A DNA stretch of 64,000 nucleotides from the NCBI RefSeq assembly GCF_002286965.1, contig NZ_NSKD01000001.1, positions 248,001 through 312,000 of the forward strand, read 5' to 3'. This stretch comes from Halovibrio salipaludis. GTDB lineage: Bacteria; Pseudomonadota; Gammaproteobacteria; Pseudomonadales; Oleiphilaceae. Both the position numbers and the translations under genes were made by a program. How positions within the stretch are numbered: position 1 is the first letter of the stretch; each line of letters begins with the position of its first letter. Positions 44,148 to 52,983 of the stretch are shown here, in pieces. The notes beneath the pieces are model-generated. The model was not told the origin of the DNA and searched no databases. It saw nothing but the letters and a program-made list of their open reading frames with translations.

Positions 44148-44951
44148 CTAATGGGTTGGAGTCGTGATGCGATCGGTCCGGAGCCGCTGTCGGTGGTCGA
44201 ACAACCTATAACTCCCCGCCGTCACCGCCAGCATGGTCCCAAATCCGGTGCCGGCGGCGATGGTGAACATCAGCAGGATCTGGTACTTCACCGCCAGTGC
44301 GGGTGGGCTGCCGGCCAGGATCTGGCCGGTCATCATGCCGGGGAGGCTGACGAGACCGGCGGCGGCCATCATGTTGATGGTGGGGATCATGCCGGAGCGC
44401 ATGGCTTCCCGGCGGATGTCGCTGATGGCGTCCTGCCAGCGCTGGCCGAGCATGAGACGGCCCTCGATGTCTTCGCGCTGGCGCCAGACGGTGTCGGTGA
44501 GGCGGTCGAGGCTGAGGGCGATGCCGTTCATGGTGTTGCCGAGCATCATGCCCAGCAGCGGGATGGCGTACTGGGGCTGGTACCAGGGGTCCGGGCGGAT
44601 GACGATGAGCAGGGTCATGACGGCAATGGTGAAGGCGGAGACAAACATGGCGGAGGTGCCGATGCCGAAGGCCCAGCCGCCCCTGAGGCGGCGGCGCTGG
44701 CGCATCATGACCTCGCGGCCGGCCAGTATGACCATGGCCACGCCCATAAGGGCCACCCAGCCCAGGGCGCCGACGCTGAACAGGGCCTCAAGCACGAGGC
44801 CGATGAGCGAGAGCTGGATGGTGGTCCGCACTGCGGCAATCACCAGGGAACGGCCGAAACCGAGGCGGACCCACCAGGAACAGCCGGCAAGCAGCAGCAC
44901 CAGCACGGAGGCAAGCGCCAGCTGCCAGTATTGGAGCTCAATCAGTTCCAT
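44148..44951 (-). CDS. fetB: FetB-like iron/metal exporter permease
   Basis: The 267-residue membrane protein belongs to UPF0014/FetB, whose E. coli member with FetA exports iron and raises oxidative-stress resistance. About seven predicted helices; the family segments GRSLVIAAVRTTIQLSLIG and GNTMNGIALSLDRL are evident. It overlaps fetA by 14 bp. Copy 3 of the repeat lies at its 3' end. Confidence 0.88.
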   Translation of the reverse strand: MELIELQYWQLALASVLVLLLAGCSWWVRLGFGRSLVIAAVRTTIQLSLIGLVLEALFSVGALGWVALMGVAMVILAGREVMMRQRRRLRGGWAFGIGTSAMFVSAFTIAVMTLLIVIRPDPWYQPQYAIPLLGMMLGNTMNGIALSLDRLTDTVWRQREDIEGRLMLGQRWQDAISDIRREAMRSGMIPTINMMAAAGLVSLPGMMTGQILAGSPPALAVKYQILLMFTIAAGTGFGTMLAVTAGSYRLFDHRQRLRTDRITTPTH

Positions 44952-45549
44952 GGGAGGCCTCCTCCAGCCGACGGCCGTTGATGCGGTAGTGGGTATCGCT
45001 CACGCGGGCAATCTGGCTGGGGTCATGGGTGGCCCAGAGTGCCGGCAGGCCCTGGTCGTGGATGCGCTTGACCAGCCACTGTTCGACCCGGTCACGGGTG
45101 GCTTCGTCGAGGTTGGCGGTGGGCTCATCAAGCAGCAGGGCTTCGGGGTCCAGTGACAGGGCGCGGTACAGGGCCAGGCGCTGCTTCTCGCCGGACGACA
45201 GGCGGCTGACGGGCCACCGGTGGACATCAGGCTCAAATCCCAGTGCCGTCAGGTCGGACTCACGGGCTACGCCACAGTGCTCGCCCACGGTGTCATGCCA
45301 CCAGTGGCTCTCGGCGGGCACCAGCATGACGCGGCGGCGCCACTCGTTGGCTTTCAGGCTGTGTGCCGGAGTCCCATCGAGACGGACCTCACCGTCATGG
45401 GGATCCAGGTCGGCCACCGCACGCAGCAGCCGTGATTTTCCGGAGCCCGAAGGGCCGGAGAGACAGACGATGCCTCCCGGGGGCACCGTCAGATCAATCG
45501 CATCCAGCTCGCCGGTGGCAAGGCCATTGAGGATCAGGGTCTGGTTCAT
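44938..45549 (-). CDS. fetA: FetA-like ABC transporter ATPase
   Basis: A short 203-residue ATPase with Walker A GPSGSGKS (about 32-39), signature LSSGEKQRLALYRAL, Walker B ALLLDEPTANLD and switch His in ATHD. The length and the overlap with fetB by 14 bp fit FetA. It begins 10 bp after the SprT-like gene on the same strand. Confidence 0.9.
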   Translation of the reverse strand: MNQTLILNGLATGELDAIDLTVPPGGIVCLSGPSGSGKSRLLRAVADLDPHDGEVRLDGTPAHSLKANEWRRRVMLVPAESHWWHDTVGEHCGVARESDLTALGFEPDVHRWPVSRLSSGEKQRLALYRALSLDPEALLLDEPTANLDEATRDRVEQWLVKRIHDQGLPALWATHDPSQIARVSDTHYRINGRRLEEASHGTD

Positions 45550-45559
45550 GGGGTTGTGA

Positions 45560-46213
45560 TCAGCCTGTAACAGTCATCATCTGTGGTGGTACCCGATAGC
45601 GTCGGCCGCGGCAGGGCCCGGTGCCGTCCACGGTGCAGGTGCGCCGGTTCACCCGCCGGATCCGCCCCTGGAGGCCGGGTCCGAAACGCACCCGATCACC
45701 AGGGGAGAAGTCCCGGAGCGCCGTTTCTCCGGCGGGACTGACGGTGTCAGTGGCCAGCACGACTCCCTGTGTCTGAGCTTCCTCCGCCAGCCGGCCGCGC
45801 AGGGCATGGGCGGCGCCCGCGCTGTGAAGGCGATCCAGCCACTCATAGAAAGCGGCGTTATGCACCTCGCCGTATCGCCGCCCGCCGGAACGGGTCTGGA
45901 GCAGGTGGGCGAACTCATGGCAGCAGCCATGGGCGAGCAGGTTGAGCTCCGAAACGGCACCGCCGAAGTAGCCGCGCCCCTGGATCTCCCGTGTGGAAAG
46001 CCAGCCGCTGCAGAGAGCCGGCTGGGCCTTGTCCGCGACCATGAGTGTACCAATCGTAATGCAATGGTCATCACGGCGGGGATCATAGCGGTGCCAGGTA
46101 GCGCGCCCCGAGCCCACCCGCGTGCGCAGCCGGCATGCCGGCGCCCAGGCGTTATGCAGCTCATGGCAGGCCTCGGCCATCAGGCCGGCAACAACTTGGG
46201 CTCGCTCCAACAC
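45560..46213 (-). CDS. SprT-like zinc metalloprotease domain protein
   Basis: The 217-residue protein has HEFAH (99-103) in a hydrophobic helix, the zinc site of SprT/Spartan-type peptidases, then H118 in VHNAAF as possible third ligand. The C-terminal 70 residues include a basic RIRRVNRRTCTVDG segment. The substrate is unknown. It starts with GTG 46213, after GGAGGGGGT. Located upstream of fetAB on the same strand, 10 bp from fetA. Confidence 0.7.
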   Translation of the reverse strand: MLERAQVVAGLMAEACHELHNAWAPACRLRTRVGSGRATWHRYDPRRDDHCITIGTLMVADKAQPALCSGWLSTREIQGRGYFGGAVSELNLLAHGCCHEFAHLLQTRSGGRRYGEVHNAAFYEWLDRLHSAGAAHALRGRLAEEAQTQGVVLATDTVSPAGETALRDFSPGDRVRFGPGLQGRIRRVNRRTCTVDGTGPCRGRRYRVPPQMMTVTG

Positions 46214-46318
46214 ACCCCCTCCTGATTGAAGCAGCCATTATAGGTCGCGTTCCGGCCAGTGACGAATCCCCGCCAGAACTTTAGACTCCGGGGAAATCCG
46301 TAAAGAAGGAGGCACACC

Positions 46319-46720
46319 ATGCTGTACCAGCGTCTGCCCATGCGCCGCGTGGCGTTCATCCAGATTCTGGCCATGCTCTTTCTGGCCTGCATGCCGCTCA
46401 TGGGTTCAGCGGATATGATTGAAACCGGCAGCGTTGTGGCCGACCAGCAGCTCCAGCACGACCGTGAGGAGCTGCGCGCCATGCTTGACCGGGACGAGGT
46501 CAGGGCAACCCTGGAGCGCATGGGCGTGGATCGCGCCCAGGTGTCGGAACGCATCAACAACCTGACGCAGCAGGAGCTGGCCTCCTTCAATGAACAGCTT
46601 TCCCAGGCACCCGCCGGTGAAGGCGTCGTGGGCATTATCGTGCTCTTTGTGCTGGTGTTCATTGTTACCGACATGCTCTGCGCCACCAACATCTTCTCGT
46701 TCGTCCGTTGCATCAACTGA
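46319..46720 (+). CDS. PA2779-family protein
   Basis: The 133-residue protein matches the PA2779 family by its arrangement: a short N-terminal signal or membrane segment (about 8-32), a charged helical middle (DREELRAMLDRDEVRATLERMGVD) and a C-terminal membrane helix (about 103-122). Function unknown. AAGGAGG precedes the ATG. It overlaps the following PA2778-type gene by 13 bp, a pairing conserved among gammaproteobacteria. Confidence 0.8.
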   Translation: MLYQRLPMRRVAFIQILAMLFLACMPLMGSADMIETGSVVADQQLQHDREELRAMLDRDEVRATLERMGVDRAQVSERINNLTQQELASFNEQLSQAPAGEGVVGIIVLFVLVFIVTDMLCATNIFSFVRCIN

Positions 46721-47637
46721 CAGCCCTGCTGCTGGCCGCCGTCCTCCTTCTGGGCGGCTGCGCCAGCCAGCCCCAGTGGCCGGAACACACCGGATCCTCG
46801 GCCAGCCACGTCATTGACGGGGTCCCGTTCCATCCCCAGGAAGCCTACCAGTGCGGCCCGGCAGCCCTGGCCACGGTGCTGAACCACCGCTCCGTCGCCA
46901 GCACACCGGAAAGCCTCGTGGATCAGGTCTATGTGCCGGAACGCGGTGGCTCGCTCCAGGTGGAGATGGTTGCCGCCGCCCGCGCCCACGGCCTTCTGGC
47001 CTATCCGCTGGAACCGGAGCTGGGAGCCATCCTCCAGGAGGTGGAAGCGGGTAACCCGGTGCTGGTGATGCAGAACCTGGGGCTCGACTGGTGGCCCCAG
47101 TGGCACTATGCCGTGGTCATTGGCTACGACCGTGGCCGTGACCGGATCATCCTTCACACCGACACCCGGCCCCGGCATTCGGAACCGATCCGTCCCTTCC
47201 TGGCCAGCTGGGCGCGCGCCGATCACTGGGCCATGGTCATGACCCCGCCGGATCGCCTTCCGGCGACGGCACGGCCACTGCCCTGGCTGACCGCGGCCAG
47301 TGATATGGAAGAGCTGGGGCAGCTGCCTCTGGCGGAGCAGGCCTATAGAACCGCCCTGGCACGCTGGCCGGATGCCCCGGCCGCCCGCTTTGGGCTCGCC
47401 AACAGCCTCTACGCACAGGGCGAAAGGGAGCAGGCCCTGTCCCAGTTCATCACTCTGACCCGGGAAGCCCCGGAGCTTACCGCCGGCTGGCTCAACCTCG
47501 CCACGCTCCTGGCACGCAGGGGCTGCCCTCTGGCTGCCCGGCACGCGGCGGGCTGCGCCGACACGGCTCTTCCGGAGGCCCCCGCACCAAGAGGCAACAC
47601 GGCGGCCTGCCCGCTGATCCACTGCCCGGCGAAGTGA
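46708..47637 (+). CDS. PA2778-family C39-like cysteine peptidase lipoprotein
   Basis: The 309-residue protein has a lipoprotein signal LLAAVLLLGGCAS (C18), then a C39-like peptidase domain with catalytic C49 in AYQCGPAALATVL and His/Asp in WHYAVVIGYDRGRD. A TPR-like C-terminal part (about 205-270) follows. The role is unknown. It overlaps the PA2779-type gene by 13 bp, and the two probably act together at the membrane. Confidence 0.82.
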   Translation: MHQLTALLLAAVLLLGGCASQPQWPEHTGSSASHVIDGVPFHPQEAYQCGPAALATVLNHRSVASTPESLVDQVYVPERGGSLQVEMVAAARAHGLLAYPLEPELGAILQEVEAGNPVLVMQNLGLDWWPQWHYAVVIGYDRGRDRIILHTDTRPRHSEPIRPFLASWARADHWAMVMTPPDRLPATARPLPWLTAASDMEELGQLPLAEQAYRTALARWPDAPAARFGLANSLYAQGEREQALSQFITLTREAPELTAGWLNLATLLARRGCPLAARHAAGCADTALPEAPAPRGNTAACPLIHCPAK

Positions 47638-47715
47638 ACCCGGGCGGCAGCTTTCAATCGCACTGCTAGTCTGGAGCGTATAGAAGGGAAATACGACGAT
47701 CTCCGGAGGTCATCC

Positions 47716-48675
47716 ATGAGTCACGAGCAGGGCCGGAAAATCCCGGTGGGTATCAGCGCCTGCCTCCTTGGCGAGGAAGTCCGCTACGACGGCGGGCACA
47801 AGCATGCCCGCTACTGTTCCCAGGTGCTCTCCCATTACTTCGAGTTCCGGTCCCTGTGTCCGGAACTGGAAGCCGGTCTGGGTGTGCCCCGGCCAGCGAT
47901 CCACCTGCGTGAACACCAGGACGGCCTGCGCCTGATCACCACCAGTGGCAACGCGGACCATACCGCCTCCATGGAGCACTGGATCCGGGACGCCCTGCCC
48001 TCGCTCACGGACCTGCGTGGCTTCATCCTCAAGGCCAAGTCCCCCAGCTGTGGCATGGAACGCATCCGCATCCACAACGAGGAAGGGCAGGTCATCCGGC
48101 GGGATGGCAGGGGTCTGTTCGCGCAGGCGCTGATGGAAGCCTACCCGGTTCTGCCGGTGGAGGAGGAGGGCCGCCTGAATGACAGTCACCTGCGCGAGAA
48201 TTTCATCGAGCGCGTCTTTGTATACGACGACTGGTGTCGCATGATCGAGGCGGGGCTGACCCGGAACGCCCTTCTGGATTTCCACACACGGCACAAGTTC
48301 CAGCTCCTGGCACACTGCCAGAAGACCTACCGGGAACTCGGCCCCATGCTCTCCGACCTCAAGGCGGAACCGCTGGCGGATATCGCCGAACGTTACATCA
48401 GCGCCTTCATGAAGGCCATGCAGAAGCAGATCACCCGGGGCGACCATGCCAACGCCATGCAGCACCTGATGGGCTACCTGCGCGGTTCCATGAGCGATGC
48501 GGACCGCGAGATGCTGCACGAGCAGATCGACCTGTACCAGCAGGGGCAGGTGCCACTGGTGGTGCCCATGACCCTGCTGCGCATGGCCCAGAGGCGGGAA
48601 CCCGTTGCCTATCTGGAGCGGCAGGACTATCTTACTCCCTACCCGGATGAGCTCGGCCTGCGCAACCACGTCTGA
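47716..48675 (+). CDS. DUF523/DUF1722 protein (YbgA-like)
   Basis: A 319-residue fusion of DUF523 (about 1-160; begins VGISACLLGEEVRYDGGHK, with CPELEAGLGVPRP) and DUF1722 (about 190-310, with DFHTRHKFQLLAHCQKTYRELG). Cysteines in SACLLG and the SPSCG motif suggest a metal site. In other bacteria this protein adjoins the photolyase gene, but no photolyase is present here. GGAGG precedes the ATG. Confidence 0.85.
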   Translation: MSHEQGRKIPVGISACLLGEEVRYDGGHKHARYCSQVLSHYFEFRSLCPELEAGLGVPRPAIHLREHQDGLRLITTSGNADHTASMEHWIRDALPSLTDLRGFILKAKSPSCGMERIRIHNEEGQVIRRDGRGLFAQALMEAYPVLPVEEEGRLNDSHLRENFIERVFVYDDWCRMIEAGLTRNALLDFHTRHKFQLLAHCQKTYRELGPMLSDLKAEPLADIAERYISAFMKAMQKQITRGDHANAMQHLMGYLRGSMSDADREMLHEQIDLYQQGQVPLVVPMTLLRMAQRREPVAYLERQDYLTPYPDELGLRNHV

Positions 48676-48721
48676 TGGGCGGACAGGCCGGGAGGCCCAC
48701 ACAACCAACAGGTTCCCCGTT

Positions 48722-49582
48722 TTGCAGAAAACCACGCTGTTACTGACCGTCCTGCTGCTTGCCGCCTGCGCGGCCCCTTCCCTGAAGGATGCGGACCGCA
48801 TGCGCGCCGAAGGCAACCACAAGGCTGCCGCCGAGCTCTATCGCGAGCTTGCCGATATGGGCAATCCCGGTGCCCGCATGAAGCTGTACAACCTTTACCG
48901 GGAAACCGGCACAGGTTTTGACTCGGACGAGCAGGCCCGGGCCGCCCTGGAGACACTGGCGAACGAACACGGCATCGCGGAAGCCCGGTACCGGCTCGGC
49001 CGCATGCTGCGCGGGGAGCGGAAGCTGGAAGCCGCCGAGAAACACCTTGAAGCCGCCGCTGAGGCAGGCCATCAGCCGGCCATTGATTACCTTGAGGAGG
49101 ACGATGGTCTGCTTGCCCGGGAGGTCCGGATCGCCCGCAGTTCCCCGGACCGCCAGAAACAGCTGGGCGACGAGCTCTTTGAGGGCCGCAACAACGCGCC
49201 TAAAGACCGGGCACTGGCTGCCTACTGGTACCGGGTGGCCGCAAAGCGCGGCCACGCCGGTGCCCAGGCCATGCTTGGGTTCGTCCACTTCCAGGGCGAA
49301 GGTGTGGAGAAGGACGCGGAAACCGCCTACCGCTGGTACCGGAAGGCCGCCATGCAGGGTCATGTGGGGGCCCAGGCCAACCTGGGCTACCTTTATGGCG
49401 AGGGTCAGGGGACCGAGCGCAACCTGAAAAAGGCCTATGCCTGGTCAACCCTGGCGGCGGAGAACGGCAGCCCCCAGGGCCGGAAAAACCAGCGCCTGTA
49501 CCGGGATGCCATGAGTAACGAGGAACGCCTGGACAGCCTGGACGAGATCCGCCGCCTGGAGGAGGTCATCCACGGCGACTGA
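48722..49582 (+). CDS. Sel1-repeat lipoprotein
   Basis: The 286-residue protein starts from TTG 48722, giving a lipoprotein signal LLLTVLLLAACA with cysteine at about 16. The mature part has tetratricopeptide/Sel1-like repeats, with the canonical units AAKRGHAGAQAMLGFVHFQGEGVEKDAE and AAMQGHVGAQANLGYLYGEGQ in shorter form. It probably scaffolds protein-protein contacts at the membrane. The frame upstream is open but has no lipobox, so I do not start there. Followed by a bidirectional terminator. Confidence 0.78.
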   Translation: MQKTTLLLTVLLLAACAAPSLKDADRMRAEGNHKAAAELYRELADMGNPGARMKLYNLYRETGTGFDSDEQARAALETLANEHGIAEARYRLGRMLRGERKLEAAEKHLEAAAEAGHQPAIDYLEEDDGLLAREVRIARSSPDRQKQLGDELFEGRNNAPKDRALAAYWYRVAAKRGHAGAQAMLGFVHFQGEGVEKDAETAYRWYRKAAMQGHVGAQANLGYLYGEGQGTERNLKKAYAWSTLAAENGSPQGRKNQRLYRDAMSNEERLDSLDEIRRLEEVIHGD

Positions 49583-49607
49583 TCCGACTGCCACCGCCCG
49601 CAAACAG

Positions 49608-49642
49608 AAAACCCCGCGCCGGCACCACCGGGGCGGGGTTTT
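49608..49642. terminator. Bidirectional terminator between Sel1 and acyl-CoA ligase genes
   Basis: AAAACCCCGC (49608-49617) and GCGGGGTTTT (49633-49642) pair perfectly, with T runs in both directions between convergent genes. Confidence 0.88.
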
Positions 49643-49668
49643 CTGGTTTACGGGTGATCAGAAGACGC

Positions 49669-51354
49669 TCAGTCCTCCCAGATCACCTTTTTCTTCTGGT
49701 CATACCACTGCGGCAGCCGCTCGGCGTAGTGATCCTCGATCACGTTGCGCTTGATCTTCATGGTCGGCGTCAGCATGCCGTTCTCCATGGTCCAGGGCTC
49801 CTTCACGATCACCGCGAATGCCAGCTTCTCGTGGTCCTCGACCTCCGAGTTGACCCGGTCCAGCTCTTCCGCCAGCTCCTTCTCGATGGTCGCGCGGTCG
49901 CCGCCCTTCTGGAGCTCCGCCTGGGCCTCCTCGGACAGGGTGATCAGGGCGCAGGGCTGGGGCTGATTGGCGCCGGCCACGCAGACCACCTCCACCTTGG
50001 GATGGGTGAACCGGCCCTCGATGGGAACGGGCACCACGTACTTGCCCTTGGCGGTCTTGAACAGATCCTTAACCCGGCCAGTGATGCGGGTATAGCCATT
50101 GGCATCCACTTCCGCCATGTCGCCGGTCTTGAGAAAGCCGTCCTCGGTGATTTCTTCTTTGGTCTTCTCATCGTTCTTGTAGAACCCAAGCATCTGCCCC
50201 GGGCTCTTGACCTGAAGCTCGCCCTCGTCCGTCACGCGGTGTTCCACACCGGGGTTTGGAACACCCACCGTGCCGACCTTGGCGTCACCCGGACGGTTGG
50301 CATGGGAATACCCGAAGTTCTCGGACATGCCGTAGACCTCGAGCAGTTCCAGCCCGATGTTGCGGTACCAGTGGATGATCTCCGGAGCCAGTGGGGCCGC
50401 CCCGGTCAGGGCCGCACGCACGTGGTCCAGACCCAGCTGCTTGAGGATCTTGCGCTTCACGACCCGGTTGAGCAGTGGAATCCGGAACAGCACCTTCTGC
50501 TTCTTCGGCGGCAGCTTGTCGCAGATGGCCAGGTAGAACTTCATCCACAGGCGCGGTACGGAGAAGAACAGCGTCGGGCGCGCCCGCTGAAGGTCCTCCT
50601 GGAAGGTGTCCAGGGAGTTGGCGAAATAGAGCGGGAAACCAAAGTACAGCGAGGACGTCTGGACAGCGGCGCGCTCGGCCACGTGGGCCAGTGGCAGGTA
50701 GGAGAGCATGCGGTCGTTCTGGTCCACGGGGAAGATCTCCTTGAGCCCCTCGGCCACCGAGATCATGGTTCCGAACGAGTGCATCACGCCCTTGGGCCTG
50801 CCGGTGCTGCCGGAGGTATAGACCAGGGTGGCCAGCTCATCCGGTGACGGCAGGTGCGGCTCGGCCAGCGGCTCGGTGCGCGCGACGATGTCCTTCCACT
50901 GCTCCGTATCCCTGCGCGGGGACATGGGCAGGGAAATGATCGGCAGGTCCTCGGGAATATGGTTCCTGATGTCGTTCCAGCCATCGGCCGTGCCGTCGAG
51001 CTTGCCGAGCATCATCAGCTTCGCCTCACTGTGCTCCAGCACATAGGCGGCCGTGTCACCGTTGAGCGTGGGGTACAGCGGCACCGAGACGTGACCGGCA
51101 GCCCAGATGGCCAGATCCGCCATGATCCAGTGGTCGCTGTTCTTGCCCAGAATGGCGATGCAGCTTTTCTCCGGCAGTTCCAGGGACCTGAGGTGGGCGG
51201 CCATGCGCAGCACCTGGTCCGCAGCCTGCTTCCAGGTGGTCTCCTCCACCGAACCGTCCGGATAGGGCTGGTTCATATAGACCATGTCCGGGGAACGCTG
51301 TGCCCAGTAGAAAAGGCTGTGCAGCGTGGTGGGCCTGTCATCAACTTTGATCAT
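49669..51354 (-). CDS. AMP-dependent long-chain acyl-CoA synthetase
   Basis: The 561-residue enzyme has the ATP/AMP motif YTSGSTGRPKG (179-189), GAAPLAPEIIHWYRNIG, VYGMSENFG and GDMAEVDANGYTRITGRVKD, the order of ANL-superfamily ligases. The relatively long N-terminal region suits FadD/ACSL-like enzymes; the acid is not determinable. It is the last gene of the minus-strand series after the flavin monooxygenase (156 bp away), so association with betaine genes is uncertain. Confidence 0.82.
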   Translation of the reverse strand: MIKVDDRPTTLHSLFYWAQRSPDMVYMNQPYPDGSVEETTWKQAADQVLRMAAHLRSLELPEKSCIAILGKNSDHWIMADLAIWAAGHVSVPLYPTLNGDTAAYVLEHSEAKLMMLGKLDGTADGWNDIRNHIPEDLPIISLPMSPRRDTEQWKDIVARTEPLAEPHLPSPDELATLVYTSGSTGRPKGVMHSFGTMISVAEGLKEIFPVDQNDRMLSYLPLAHVAERAAVQTSSLYFGFPLYFANSLDTFQEDLQRARPTLFFSVPRLWMKFYLAICDKLPPKKQKVLFRIPLLNRVVKRKILKQLGLDHVRAALTGAAPLAPEIIHWYRNIGLELLEVYGMSENFGYSHANRPGDAKVGTVGVPNPGVEHRVTDEGELQVKSPGQMLGFYKNDEKTKEEITEDGFLKTGDMAEVDANGYTRITGRVKDLFKTAKGKYVVPVPIEGRFTHPKVEVVCVAGANQPQPCALITLSEEAQAELQKGGDRATIEKELAEELDRVNSEVEDHEKLAFAVIVKEPWTMENGMLTPTMKIKRNVIEDHYAERLPQWYDQKKKVIWED

Positions 51355-51492
51355 CCAAGAGCTCCTGATTGTTATGGTTTATTGGTAAGGCATAAACGTC
51401 GGGATACTATTCAACTTTCCCTGTCACTGCATTGGCCTCGATGGCACATTCTCTCCAGAATTTGAATCAATGGGTGGAAGCGGATCACAAAC

Positions 51493-51509
51493 GGGGCAGT
51501 GGCTGCCCC
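51493..51509 (-). terminator. Hairpin downstream of the flavin monooxygenase gene
   Basis: GGGGCAG and CTGCCCC (51493-51499, 51503-51509) form a 7-bp stem directly after the stop codon on the minus strand. The tail GTTTGTG is only partly T-rich, so termination is likely weak. Confidence 0.4.
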
Positions 51510-51510
51510 T

Positions 51511-52878
51511 TCATGATGCCCTTCTGAAATCCTTGTAACGCCCGGGTTTACCCGCGGGGGGACGGCCTATGTCGACCCCGGCTTTCCTCAGCTCCTGCTT
51601 CAGGTCCCGCCGGAACCGGTGATAGTCCACCTCGGTGGAGTGGCGCCCCCCGGCATCAAAGTCCAGGTGCGGATTGGCCGCCTCCTCCTGGATAGCCAGG
51701 CGCATGTTGGCCGGACGGGCGTAATGCCCGAGGATTTCCTGACAGGCCAGCTTCGCCTGGTAGTCCGCCAGCGGCCAGATGCAGCCCAGTGGCTGGAACA
51801 GACCGATGAAATAGAGGTTGCTGAAGTCCGCGTGCATCATCTTCCGGTACAGCGGCACCCGGTCGGCACTGCTGAAATCGATCAGCGACGGGTCGAAGAA
51901 GGGAAAGCTGATCCAGAAGCCGGTACAGGCAACCACCAGATCAAACGCTTCCTCGCGCCCGTCCTGGAAGATCACGCTGTCTCCGTTGAGCTCGCGGACG
52001 GCCGGGCGCGGGTGGATGCGCCGGTGGCGGATGAAATCCAGAAGATCCGAGTTGATGGTCGGATGGTGGCTCAGCACCGGCCGTCTGGGCCTGGGCAGGC
52101 CGTAGTTGCGGTAATAGTCCCCCTGGAGGAGCTTCAGAAGACCCGTGAACAGCAGCTGACGGATCCGGTTCGGCACCCAGGTGGGCATGCTGGAGCCCAG
52201 TACATCCGTGGGTTTTCCGAACATGAACTTGGGCATGAACCACTGGCCACTGCGCATGCTCAGCGCCACGTGGTCCGCCACCCGGGCGGTTTCCACCGCC
52301 ACATCACAGGCGGAGTTGCCGGCGCCGATCACGAGTACCCGCTTCCCACGCCACTCATCACTGACGCCCTTGAAGTCATGGGAATGCATCCAGGTGCCGT
52401 TGAATGTGCCCGGGTAATCGGGATTCTTCGGGTTCCAGTGGTGCCCGTTGGCGACCATCAGGTGGGTGAAATCCTCTTCCAGGGCCGCGCCGTCGGGCCC
52501 GGTCACCTTCAGGTGCCAGGTGCCATCCTCGTTACGGGTAACCTGATCCACCCAGTGCTCAAACCGGATAACATCCATGACGCCGAAATGCCGGGCATAA
52601 CCGTCAAAATAGGCGTGCAGCTGGCGATGATTGGGGTATTCGGGGTAGTCCGCCGGCATTGGAAAGTCTTCATATTCCGACCATGCCTTCGAACTGATGA
52701 TGTGGGTGTTCTCGTAGACACTGGAATGGCCGGTGCGACTGTTGAAGACCCAGTTGCCACCGACCTGGTCACTCTGCTCGAACACAGTGACGTCCAGACC
52801 GGCCTCAAGGCAGTTCTTGGCTGCCGTAAGACCGCTGGGCCCGGCCCCGATGACCGCGACCCTTGGGCTTTGTTCCAT
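51511..52878 (-). CDS. Flavin-containing monooxygenase (FMO family)
   Basis: The 455-residue flavoprotein has the FAD motif GAGPSG (11-16), the NADPH motif GAGNSA (185-190) and an FMO-type signature FNGTWMHSHDF (159-169), a variant of FxGxxxHxxxY/F. FMOs oxygenate N or S atoms. In this cluster, substrates such as a methylated amine or sulfide are possible; the sequence does not decide. Located 106 bp after the BCCT transporter on the same strand. Confidence 0.82.
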   Translation of the reverse strand: MEQSPRVAVIGAGPSGLTAAKNCLEAGLDVTVFEQSDQVGGNWVFNSRTGHSSVYENTHIISSKAWSEYEDFPMPADYPEYPNHRQLHAYFDGYARHFGVMDVIRFEHWVDQVTRNEDGTWHLKVTGPDGAALEEDFTHLMVANGHHWNPKNPDYPGTFNGTWMHSHDFKGVSDEWRGKRVLVIGAGNSACDVAVETARVADHVALSMRSGQWFMPKFMFGKPTDVLGSSMPTWVPNRIRQLLFTGLLKLLQGDYYRNYGLPRPRRPVLSHHPTINSDLLDFIRHRRIHPRPAVRELNGDSVIFQDGREEAFDLVVACTGFWISFPFFDPSLIDFSSADRVPLYRKMMHADFSNLYFIGLFQPLGCIWPLADYQAKLACQEILGHYARPANMRLAIQEEAANPHLDFDAGGRHSTEVDYHRFRRDLKQELRKAGVDIGRPPAGKPGRYKDFRRAS

Positions 52879-52983
52879 GATGGGCTCCGTTGTGTTGTTG
52901 TTGGAATGCCGGATAACGGTCTTTTCTACCAGAAAAATTCAGACGTTATCCAGTCATTCCGGCCACAACGGCCCATCAGAGGG

